Positions 37,811-48,230 of a stretch of DNA of 64,000 nt are shown in pieces. The DNA lies in NCBI RefSeq assembly GCF_041296385.1, contig NC_091015.1, positions 89,946,004 through 90,010,003 on the forward strand, in the 5' to 3' direction. The translations under genes were made by a program, and so were the position numbers. Source of the DNA: Aphelocoma coerulescens. Lineage: Eukaryota; Chordata; Aves; Passeriformes; Corvidae. The notes under the pieces were generated by a model. That model made no database searches. It saw nothing but the letters and a program-made list of their open reading frames with translations, and had not been told where the DNA came from. Within the stretch, counting starts at the first letter, position 1. Every line of letters starts with the position of its first letter.

Positions 37811-38395
37811 TCCCACTTGGGTCACCAGAAAACTGTTCTTCCAAAATCAGGATTCATCACCCAGCATGCAGTAAGACACCAGGTTATGATTTATTTCATA
37901 TTTGTGCATGGATGAGTACCAGGCGGTAAATCCACAAAGCTGGAACCCTGAGCAGAGAAGACAATCATTATTTATACCCTGTTAATCTAATAAATATTCA
38001 ATGCTTATTGCTCTCTTATTGGTTACTCATAAAAAGGTTGATTGTGCAAGATATTATTTAATTCATTATTAGCTACTGTGCATGATTGGGGTCTTTCATT
38101 TGAGTCAGAGGTCATTTAGTGGTCGTGATCTCCCGCTGTGAGAATTACCCTTTACCCAGTTGGAACAGAGTTAGACACCATTGCTGAATTAGTTTAGTTA
38201 GTATCTTCTTATCTCGGGTGTTCTTGCCAAGTTCTAAGTTCTGCATTCTTTGTGCTCACTATCAGTAACTCTCTTCCTCCTAAGCTTTGTTAACCTCCCC
38301 TTGGGTCTGGGATCTTTGAAGCATGCCAAGCCCTAAACTTTAAACAATTCTACTGACAAGTAATTTGTCTTAGGATAATCAATACTGTTCCTCAA
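37811..38395 (-). mobile_element. ERV LTR with TATA box, polyA signal and PBS-like site
   Basis: Read on the minus strand this has LTR order: U3 with an ACCAATAAG CCAAT-like site, TATA box TATAAATA (plus 37969-37976), polyA signal AATAAA (plus 37890-37895, 74 bp on), a U5 of about 55 bp ending GAAGAACA (CA at plus 37834-37835), a six-base spacer, then TGGTGACCCAAGTGGGA (plus 37811-37827). Retroviral primer-binding sites begin TGG, and the first nine bases equal the tRNA-Trp-type site TGGTGACCC; the rest diverge. The site would place internal sequence at lower coordinates, but only about 150 bp of possible leader is seen, so the provirus is truncated. The outer U3 edge near 38395 is approximate. 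No target duplication identified. Confidence 0.55.
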
Positions 38396-41046
38396 ATCCT
38401 GTCTCCAGAGCTCTCCTACTGCTTTGCCCCACACAGGACTCTGCCCGCACCACTCCCACTTCCTGCAGACTCTGGGTTCAGCCTCTTGTGAGCAGGAGTC
38501 AGTCACCACAGACCAGCTGGTGGGAACTTGTGGCTCCTATTGCCAGGGCTGCAGTTAAAGAACAAGGTGGGATCACGTCCAGGGAGCCATCTCTGAGCCT
38601 CACCGTCTCTGAGCTGGCCATGAACCTCAGCTGCCACACATCCCAGAGGAGAACATCCTTAAGACCCATCTGAGTGAGTGAGTTACAATGAGCACTGCAC
38701 ATTTAAGACTAACAGGAACAGAAGTCAGAGTATGTGGCTGATGAACAGGACAATCTTTGAGACATCCAGCTTCTTCAGCCTCCGAATCCCTGCCAGCTAT
38801 CTGTGATACACAGACAGGCAGCCAAGCAGCACAGTAACCCTAATTAAAGTCAGACTAGTGCCTCACAACCTTCTTTCTATAACCCTTCCTTTAAAATACA
38901 GCAAATGGACCCTACTATTAAACAGCTTCTCAATTCTCTCACAGAAGAATCTTAGAGAAACTCTTTTACATTTTTCCATATCAGCTAATAAAACTTGGAA
39001 GAAGTCATTTTCTTCTCCCATAGTACTAAAGCCAGCTCCTTCCAGGTTATTATTATCTCTAAGGCATATTTAAAGGGAAAGGCTAAGGCTGAATAATGAA
39101 GTCAGCACTGTTACCATTTCATCCATTGATTACTTTTACCCCGAGGCTGCATCTCTGGGATGTAATGATTTTTCATGCTAGCTCCAGCTCATGAGATGGC
39201 ATGTTGGACTGACATGAAACAGAGAAAGTGTATTTTCCCACTCAAGTGTTTCAATATGGCAGTTAGGTTTGCCAAATCCAATGTTTCCCTGTTGAATGAA
39301 TCATGAGGTTGAGCAGCAGTGTGCTTGAGTAGTCTGCACACTAATTTTTGTGGCAATAGTGACCAAGTTGGCAACTTTATAATTTCTAAGCCTTCAAAAG
39401 AACAAGATATGTCTTAGAAAAACCCAACCAACCAAACTAAACAACGAAGAATGCAAACCCTCAATTAGCCTCTGACAGCCATTTGAAAATTAGAAGCATC
39501 TCATTGACAAATATTTTAACAGCGAATAAAGTTCTCTCTCCACTGTGTCATCAAGTATGAGCTCCTAGACATAAGGACAGAGGACATAAGCCACTGTCTT
39601 CAAATTCAGAAGTCCTACACTTCCTGGAATTCTGCCCACAGCTATAGGATTTTTTAAATTGCCACAGATGTCATGGATTTGTTCAGTCAGTATCAGGATT
39701 TTCAGTTCTGATTTGGAATATATTGAGTTAGGAAAGAATACTCCCTTCTGCAAGATATTTCAAAGTAACAAAAACCAGCAGAACAGATTAATTCAATTTT
39801 AAAAGGGCAAACTGGAAAGATGATGTTATTTCCATTACAAAGTATGCTGCTGTGGGTGATTCTAAAATCTCATGTACTTTAATACAGGTCAAATATAAAT
39901 CAGCAACCCTTCTGTATTCAGCTTCTCAAGTAAGTAAAATGAGGTGTATGTTTTGTCCTAGTAGTTTACCCACACTTTATCCCAGTTTAGAAAACAACAA
40001 ATAAAATGCTTCTGGTATTGGAGCAGCCACTGCAATACTAATAATAAAAAAAACCAAACAGCTCTCCACTACTGGTTTCTGCAGAGCAATATTGGCATCC
40101 AGTGGCCAATTCAGTAAATCTCTGGCAGCTGCATTCTGCAGAGATGGCTTGTCTTTATACATGACTTAAGAAGATGCATCTACATCTCAAATCAAATACT
40201 GAAGCACCATTCAGTTTTTCATAACTGCCTATTGACTCCATTCTTTGATGATCAAAGCAAGCTCTCAACAAGTTTAAAAAAACCATTATAGCGAGCCATA
40301 CATTTTTTGCACGTTGTACAATCACAAGAGAAAATTTCCAGACTTTTGAACACCAAAGGGGCTACTTTGTGCTTTGTGGTCTTTCTGGTTTTACATCTTC
40401 ACCTTTGTCACTCCATCTAACAGCGACTCTTTCAACAGTTGTGATGGCTAGCATTACACTTTCAACACTTTTTGCCCCCTCTAACTGTAACAAAATTAAG
40501 ATGAATGCCAACAGCATTGTATGGTGTGGTACCTACACCACCTCAGCTTTCATTAGCAGTCACGAGACTGAAAGATGCAACAGAACGTTCTAGTTGTGTG
40601 ATTTAAGTACTCTAAATTTAGAAACCTCAAGTTGGCCAAGCATCAACTGTTTTGTGAGGCAACACCATGGACACACAGAGGCTCAATGACCAGACATTCC
40701 TTGTCAACTCTTCCTGGAAGCTGCCCAGGTGCTCTGCAAAAAGCCAATTTGAGTTCCTACAGACTCATCAGCTGAGTAACAGCTCACGTGTGAGCAACTA
40801 CCCAAATCCAAAGGTCAGCTCATAACTAATCTTTATAGCTGAAACAATCCAAATTATTTTAGTAGCTGAGGTCCCACTAGACCTGAGATGGCTTTCTGGG
40901 GAGATAGCTTTGCCTTCCCCGCCATAGGAGCATAAAGGAGTGCAACACAAGGATAATCCAAGTGAAGCTTGTGCCTTAGCTAAAGCCGATGATCCCAGAT
41001 GGCCCAGCCCCTCCAAAACCAGGCAGATGACATTATTCTAGTGCTC
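38396..41046. other. Unique AT-rich DNA, no gene recognised
   Basis: No recognisable gene, RNA or repeat. Short frames on both strands only. Confidence 0.45.
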
Positions 41047-41320
41047 TGTAAGCAGGAGACTGAGTGGAGACCTCATTGCAGTCTACAACTTCCTCGTGAG
41101 GGGAGGAGGAGGGTCAGGCACTGATCTCTTCTCTCTGGTGACCAGTGACAGGACCCAAGGGAAAGGCCTGAAATTGTGTCAGGGGAGGTTTAGGTTGGAT
41201 ATCAGAAAAAGGTTTTTCACCAAGAGTGGTTGGGCCCTGGAATAGGCTTCCCAGTGGCAAGCCACGCCTCCATCACAGGGACAGGCTCCCTTGGCAGGTC
41301 CCACCTGTCAGCTCTATAGA
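41047..41320 (+). mobile_element. CR1 LINE 3'-region fragment, sense
   Basis: Characteristic CR1 text: GAGTGGAGACCTCATTGCAG then TCTACAACTTCC, CTCTGGTGACCAGTGACAGG, GGGGAGGTTTAGGTTGGATA, TTTTTCACCAAGAGTGGTTG, CCCTGGAATAGGCTTCCCAG. It stops before the 3' tail. Moderately diverged and 5'-truncated. Confidence 0.87.
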
Positions 41321-41651
41321 ATTTTTTTGAAACCAAAACCTATGAAAACTGAATAATATTAATTTTTCTGGATTTTAACACTTGCAGAATTTCTTTCTTC
41401 CCCCATGCCCCACCAAAATTTAAAGACAGACACCCAAAACAGAAGGAGTTTCAAAACATATTAAGGAAAATTGATACAAGAAGGTTTGCAATGTCTTTTC
41501 ACATATAATTGCTAAATACAGCACAGTGGATTTAAGGATTTATCCACTTTTCTGACCCATAACCAGTCAGAGTTATGTATATCTCTGCAGAAGACGCAAG
41601 CACAAAAACACTGGTAACAACAAAATTAAGTATTCTTAGTGAATTCAATAG
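41321..41651. other. Unique spacer between two CR1 fragments
   Basis: AT-rich, nothing recognised. It separates the sense and antisense CR1 pieces. Confidence 0.4.
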
Positions 41652-41790
41652 AATTTAGAATCAGAGCATTCCAAGTTGGAAGGATTATGATAGTCCAGCT
41701 CCCTGCTCCTCCCATGACTGCCCAAAACTAAACCATATGCGTAACAGCATTGTTCATCTTCTTTGGTGACATCAATGCAAGTCAAGAAGA
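41652..41790 (-). mobile_element. CR1 LINE 3' end, antisense
   Basis: The complement of a CR1 3' end: TAGAATCAGAGCATTCCAAG, TTGGAAGGATTATGATAGTC, CAGCTCCCTGCTCCTCCCAT, then AAAACTAAACCATATG and AGCATTGTTCA, typical of an older CR1 subfamily. Only about 140 bp of the terminus remains. It belongs to a different subfamily and region from the 41047 copy, so the two would not form a long hairpin. Confidence 0.72.
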
Positions 41791-44169
41791 CTTCACAACA
41801 GAAGTTAGGCCATCTCAAACACGAGAGAGAGCTCAGTCAACAAGGCTGAGCAGTTTCTCAAAGAGCATGGTACATGCATGTTGAAAGAGTAAAAACAGTA
41901 CAGTAACTGAAGTATTCCTGACATATCTGAAAGCAAAATACCTTAGGCCTTCCCTAAGAAGGCAAATAAAAACATTGGAAATGTACGCTATACCTAATGA
42001 TTAGACTAATGGCTTCTGTCTCTTAAGAGTCTTATGCCAGCTCCTCTTGTCCTTGAATAGTAAGCTAGTATAGCTCTGTGTTACTTGTCTGGCCCACAGC
42101 CTCTGCTGATACTTAAGCCAAGGAAACAACACCAAAAGAACAATAAACACAAGCAGGAGATTGTATTTGCTGCTGTGGCCTGCATTAGAGAAGAACAGAG
42201 GCACAGGCTCCGTGAGTTACTCTATGGCAGTGACAAGGGCCACACCAGATCCCACTACAAATGTGCAGCCATTGGCTCTATTCAAGATAAGTACATCTCC
42301 TACCTTTTTGCCCTAGACTTGAAGAGAATAAGCACCTCATTACATACCTAATTCTTACAGAGAGCCTTCCCAGCATGTGCTTTGGAAGCAGCAGTTTTGT
42401 AGCTTTTCTTCCCTGTAAATTTTGCTTTTGGCACAAGGTACCCAGATCCCATGCTGTAACATGATATACACCTTGGCTAAATGATCTTATTATTTGTCAA
42501 CGAACCATGCACAGCTCCTGCTGGCCTGAATTTACAAGCAGACTGACATCAGGCTTTCAAGTTATTATAATGTCATGGTATGCTCATTTAATATGCTCCA
42601 TACCACATTTTTAGCTTATCTTTTCTCACAGAAGTTAAAAGTTGACGAGGTGGACTGGATCACTTGTAGCAATTCAGGACAGAATCATTCCCCACATTCG
42701 CATATTCAAGGACAGGTTATTTTGGTTGTTCCTTAAAGAAAACAAACAAACAAACCAAACAGAATACTTTGGGCTGATCAGTAAAGTACCTTTGAATTTG
42801 TTATTTGTTCTAACTCAATGCACCTTCTTCACAAATGCCAGCACAATGGCCAACTGGTGTAATTAAGACCCTTTCTTTCTGAGGAAGGATTTTAGTAAGC
42901 CACAGTGACATAGCCTGCAATAAAAACTTGCTTGTGTTTTTCCTTGAAGTGTTAGATCCCCCACCTTTTTCTGGTATCTTGCAGAACCAAATCTATCTGC
43001 AAGTCTTTTCAGTTCTCAAACTTCAATGCAAACATGATATGGGAGCCTCTTGTAAAGTCAACTAGAGTAAAATAACACTTAAATATTAACAATGACTTGT
43101 TCTGTCCTCACAGCCTCTCTATAGCATGGTTCAAGCATCATTTGCAAAATAACCGCTTTAAAACTTAACATGACAACACATACAGAGTTAAGTCTCTTTG
43201 TACGTGTTCTGAATCCAAAGGCAGAGAGAAATAGAACTAGTATATGCTACTGAAACTTAATGGAATATCAAATTGCATCAGACACCCTTCTAAGCCAAAC
43301 CAAGCTGAGCCACACTCACACACTGGGAATGTACAGCTCCTACTGCAGTTAAAAAGCTCCATATGCTCTTTTTCCAGACAGGACAGTGCATGACATTTTC
43401 CCAAAGCAAATTCTCCGAAAACCGCCCAGAACCCCTCCCCCTTGACAGTTGAGCCATACCATGCAGAGGAACACAGAGAAGTGTCTTACACATTTTTTGG
43501 CTCCTTTGCACTTGCAAATGCAACAAACGAAATCAGCTTTTAAGTGCATGGTCAGTTATTTAAATGCTCGGAGCAACTACTGAGAGGCTTATAAACAAAT
43601 AATAATTTTAAAAAACCAAAAACAGCAAAAACCAAAAAAAAAACCCCAAAACAAAAAAAAAACCCAACCAACCAAGAACCTCATCAGCATGCAATGTTTT
43701 CCTCATCTTTGTTTATAGGCATACACACACAGTGTTTTAACTACCCATGATGCCAGAGCTAGGCTGCTAGTCTTTTCTGTTCTGGTATTTCCACTCAGAA
43801 AGGCCTTCAGAATTCTCCTTTTCTACTTCTGCCAGACATCTCTTCCTGATAGAAATGGCAAGCCAGTAATAGTTGCTTCTTCTGTTGTTGCCTTTCAGCA
43901 GTGTAATAGTGGCAGAAGCTGATTTATATTTCTGCAGACAAGGAGGACCCTAAAACCTTTGTATTTATGCAGTCATTCCTTATAGAGACTCAAAGAAAGG
44001 TCATAGTGATCGGAGGGGATTCCCAATACTATGAAAAGACAAATTATGTATTCACCTTAAAGAAGAGTATCAAAAGATTCTTGAGAGCCATGGGCCAGTC
44101 AATCAAACTCCAGTCCCTGACAGGACTACTGAACAAAGTCCCACAGGCAGCCACAGAGCAGGGACATCC
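41791..44169. other. Unique AT-rich DNA, no gene recognised
   Basis: No recognisable gene. (AAAC)n run at 42738-42758 and an A/C-rich tract at about 43606-43676 (AAACCCC and CCAACCAACC runs). Confidence 0.45.
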
Positions 44170-44635
44170 CTCAAAGAATGATGACATGGTCAGTAGTGCT
44201 TGATGTCATTATTAATGACCAGGAGGGAGGTAGAGTTCACTCTCAGCAAATAAGATACCAAATTGGAATCACTCAGTACACTGGAGCAAGTTGCTCCTCA
44301 GGAGCCTGTACAAGCTTGAAAAATGGGCTGGCAAGAAAGCTTGAGAAGTTCAACAGATGCAAGTATCAAGCCCTGCACACGGGATGAAATAACCCCACAC
44401 CACAGTACAAGCCAAGGACTGATAAGCTAGAGAGTTATCTATGCAGAGAAAATCTGGGTGTGTTGATAGACAGCAAGTTGAAAACTGCCAGCAATGTGCT
44501 CTTTCTTGCAGCAAAGAAAATCACCTACATGCCACAATGCATGCTAGCAGGCTGATGGAATTGTTTATTCCCTTCTATTTTCTATTTGTAAGAGCACATC
44601 TAGGATAACGTGTCCAGTTTTGTAGTAGGAAAACA
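44170..44635 (+). pseudogene. CR1 ORF2 C-terminal remnant (downstream of reverse transcriptase)
   Basis: Decayed coding part of a sense CR1. Nucleotide order follows CR1 ORF2 after the reverse transcriptase catalytic region: GATGTCATTATTAATGACCA (the INDL-like segment), CTCAGCAAATAAGATACCAA, AAATGGGCTGGCAAGAAAGC, GAAGTTCAACAGATGCAAG, CCTGCACACGGGATGAAATA, AGCAATGTGCTCTTTCTTGC, and ACGTGTCCAGTTTTG. The 44178-44387 frame keeps LKNGLARKLEKFN, like LEKWA...LMKFN in intact CR1, but stops and frameshifts break it. It is non-functional. An A/C-rich tract (about 44628-44700) follows the break. Confidence 0.8.
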
Positions 44636-47600
44636 AACAAACCAACTGCCTCCCAGACCAAAGAAAACCCAAAACAAACAAACAAAAAACACCCCACAAA
44701 AACTATGAACTTGAATATCCAGTTACAAAGAATTTATCCTGATGCTCATTTCTCCTTTTCAGATTTCATTTTCTTATTTCGTCATACTTAAAGAGATTTA
44801 TCAAAGGGAAAGGAAATGCTTTCTACTCCCTAAGTATACAAAATAAATGAGGATTGAAAAAAATCTTCATTTTCCCTGGAGTCTCATACCTGCCATGGTA
44901 GTTGAGGACCTTTCAAAAAATTGTGATGAATTAGGAGCTTCCAGTCCCCAGATACATCAGCACAGAGCCATCACAAGCATAGATAAAATAAAATATATAT
45001 TTAAAATTTGATACATTTATGAAGTGATAAACAAATCTTTCCATTCCATCTGGATAACTGTCTGTATATATTACCCCCTGTTTTCCAGCTATGCTTCTAC
45101 AGTTGCATTTTACAACAGGAAAGTCATTCTTTATACAGGAACATTCAAATAAGATAGTTTGAACTTTTATAAAAGGGTAGGTAGCTTCAGTGCTCGTTTC
45201 TTCAAGTTCCTGCTTTTAATTAGCCTAATGTTATACTTTTATTAAAATGTATTTTTCAGCAATCATTAACAGCCCATTCAGTTCCATTTTGCAGAAAAAA
45301 GCCATTTGTTGAACTATTTATGGTGAAAGTGAATGGCAATAAGTGCTTTAAAAATAAAAAATACGAAGGACTGAAGAACCCTTTTTTAACAAAACAGGAA
45401 CATTTCAATTTCACCCCCTCGCTTCCCACAGTAATTTTAAAGCACCCGCACTGGACAACAACCAGTAAACAACTTTTAAATTAGTTTCTCATATTACTGT
45501 CTATTACTCTATGCAAGAACATTGTCCAATATTCACAATAAAGATATACAGTGAATACAGAGCTTTCTATAGCTTTCTCCCCAGTCTCCCAGTAACAGAT
45601 TGTGTGAAATAAACACTATGGAGTTACATTTGGGTTTTTTGTTCAGCCTCTTTACTCCAGTCATGTGAGCTGGTTCAGTGATACAGATGTTAAAACTCTG
45701 GGAATAGTTTAATCAGCTCTACACTGAAATGTCAAACTTCTTTAACAGAGAAGAGGAAGTTCAGAGAAGAAAAGAAATGTTCCTGTGCTACCTTCTACCT
45801 TCTCCTCCTTTCCTCAATGAGCTCTATCCCAACAGACGAATGGATTGAACCAAGTGCAGTAAATATTCTGTCCAGATGTTGTAAATAGCAATTTTGGCTT
45901 CATGTGCTTTTCCAAAAAACATAAATTAACATTTGAATTTCATGCAAGTCAGCTGATGGAATATGATCTCAGTCCTAAAAGGTTTGCACTGATAGACCAA
46001 CCAATTTCTGTCATTACATCATCATAAAACACTGTGAGCAAATTGCTACCAAAACAAACACACCTTTGAGCTGAGCATATATTCTCCGAAATGACACAAT
46101 AGATAAAAACTGAACTTTATTGCTGTGAGCAATTTCTCTATCTCAGAATTCACTTTGCAGGATAAGAGACAAGAAACTTAAAACCAAGCCTGAAATACAT
46201 AGCAACATCACATTCCCAAATACTTATTTAAGGTGTACTACTTAAGTGATAGCCTACTTTGCAGGATCCTTCTTTCCTTTCTCATCTTCAGCAAAGATTT
46301 TGTAATAGCCAATATCCACTGGCCCTATACAAAGCCACAAACATCTATTTTCGACTGCGAGCTCATTGCTGAAAGGAAGCTGCGACAGTGGACAGGATAC
46401 TCCTGCCCTGTTCTTGTCTTTCCATGGGCTTTCCATAAAGAGTCCTGACAGTTCTCTGGCTCCAGCAGTTGAGGTCACAGTAACACACACAGTGTCTGTA
46501 TTTACTATTTGCAGTCCAAATTTTTTAATTTACAATCCTGACACATTCCGATTCCAGTACAAGTGGTGAGTTTGAAGTAGTCCCTTCCATCAAGACTTCT
46601 CACACCAGCACACCAAAAATCAATTTTCATTATATTCCAAAAACTTTGCACCAGTTTACTTAAACTGGTACTGCTGTCTAAGCATTATAATTGCAGAACA
46701 TGGCAAGCAAAAATAAATGGTTTGCCTCAAACGAGCTGCTTCCTTTACCAAAGATCAATGTCACTATGGCTGGTTGCTTCATCTATGTTGCAATTCATCA
46801 CAAGAATGAAAGACCTAAATAAGAAAAGACAGCAAGGATCATTAGCCCACACATAAAGGCAGGTTCACTCTCTGCTTGCTGTCATTACAAGAGAAATTTG
46901 CCAGTGTTGCACAAAAATAAGAGCAGCTCAACATTCTATCTGTACTGTTCCACAAGTTGAAGCACTTCTAGCAAACCACATTTTGTTCTGCCTTTCATAT
47001 TATTAGACCAAAAGAGGAACTCATATGCAATACCCATACTATTGAACTGAACGGCTTTCAAAATGCCACCAGGATGCACAGCAGCAAAAGAAATCAGACT
47101 ACTTGCTTTCAGTGAAGAGTGCCACCACCTCCCACAAGAGAATTTAAATTTTACCTCTTTGGAGTATGGTCTCCTTTTAAGAACATTATAAATATCACAT
47201 TACAAGTCCAGCTATGTAAAGCATACTCAGCCATATAAACTATGAAGTACCATAGCACAGTTTCCCTTTCAATAAATGACCTCAACTGGTGACTGGGACT
47301 GCAATTAATTTTTTTCCCTTCCAACAGTTTGAAAAATATATACAGTGTTGGGCTCCCACTGTATAGCCCCAGACATAATTAGTGGAGCTCTTACTTTAAT
47401 TAAACAATTTCCTAAGCTTTTTTTTTTTTTTTAATTTACCACACCCTGCCATCTGCTTGACAATGTGAAAAGCAGCTTTACAGACTGGCAGGGTCTCCGC
47501 TCTTTCAGACCAGCAGAATTAGTGGCAGAGGCATGCCTTTCCAAACTCACAATAAGATCCCATACTCAAGAAGGAAAAAACAAAAGCTTTCCAACATAAG

Positions 47601-48007
47601 GCTTGCAATTTTTTCCATATACTGGCTTCAGAAAGAGCTTGAAAATAGTTCATCACATCCAGTAGTGGCATAGTTTTTGTCCAAGAGAGCTCTGCCAGTT
47701 AGGTGCTGCCACACAGTGCTCTGCTTACACAGCGCTACTTGTACCTGTATGTTTGTGTCACCTCTGGGAAAGCACATGCTGCAGAACCAAATAAAAGGTA
47801 TTTTTCAGGGCTTTTGTTTGATTATTTTATTTTTAAATATTAGCTGCAACTTTATAAAGCTAATAAAGTGGCTAATAAAGTGGCTACTTGCCGCTACTAC
47901 TCAGTGACAAATTTAGCACGCTGTCACTTAGGCAGCTTGGAGCTGGCAACTCAACATTTCTGGTCACAGGGAGGTAGCTAAATAATACCTTTTCATGATG
48001 TGCTGGT
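44636..48007. other. Mostly unique AT-rich DNA, no gene recognised
   Basis: Begins with an A/C-rich tract. A T15 run lies at 47418-47432, and a two-copy tandem of GCTAATAAAGTG at 47859-47883. Frames at 46233-46490 on both strands lack support. Confidence 0.45.
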
Positions 48008-48152
48008 AGCCTGATCTAGTTCAGCTGGTTAGGACATGGTGCTAATAACAGCAAGGTTGTGGATTTAATCCCTATACAGGCCATTCACTTAAGAGCTGGA
48101 TGTGGTGATCCTTCTGGGTCCCTTCCAATTTAGAATATCGTGTGATTCTGTG
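48008..48152 (+). mobile_element. tRNA-Ile-derived SINE with CR1-like tail (TguSINE1 type)
   Basis: The head is a decayed tRNA-Ile: TAGTTCAGCTGGTTAGGAC is the A-box/D-arm region, GTGCTAATAACA keeps the anticodon loop with anticodon AAT at 48044-48046, and GGTTGTGGATTTAATCCC is the T-arm with B box, followed by TATACAGGCCA like the 3' acceptor strand. Most differences from tRNA-Ile are C-to-T or G-to-A. After a short linker, GATCCTTCTGGGTCCCTTCC and the tail TGTGATTCTGTGA copy a CR1 3' end. This head-and-tail plan is that of TguSINE1, mobilised by CR1 reverse transcriptase. It is not a working tRNA gene: the acceptor stem and D-arm are mutated. Confidence 0.87.
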
Positions 48153-48230
48153 AGTTCACCCTGCTCTAGGCAGGAGATTGAGCCAGATGACCTACAGAGA
48201 TTTTTTTTTAAGGCAACTAATTCTATGTGG
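48153..48230 (+). mobile_element. CR1 3'-terminal fragment abutting the SINE
   Basis: CCCTGCTCTAGGCAGGAGAT, then GAGCCAGATGACCTACAGAG, a T-run, then CAACTAATTCTATG matches the last ~75 bp of a CR1. It starts directly after the SINE tail, so two CR1-type 3' ends lie in tandem. Either the SINE inserted beside an existing CR1 end or the SINE tail was extended or duplicated. Confidence 0.65.

Noticed and set aside
41047..41790. Inverted CR1 pair forming a long hairpin
   Set aside because: The sense and antisense fragments come from different parts and subfamilies of CR1, so their arms are not complementary.
46254..46490. Minus-strand frame with protein-like sequence (VDIGYYKIFAEDEKGKK)
   Set aside because: No known family came to mind, no clear acceptor and donor around it, and frames of 78 codons are common in this window by chance.
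48008..48083. Functional tRNA-Ile gene
   Set aside because: Acceptor stem and D-arm are mutated, the B box is degraded, and a CR1-like tail follows, so it is the head of a SINE.
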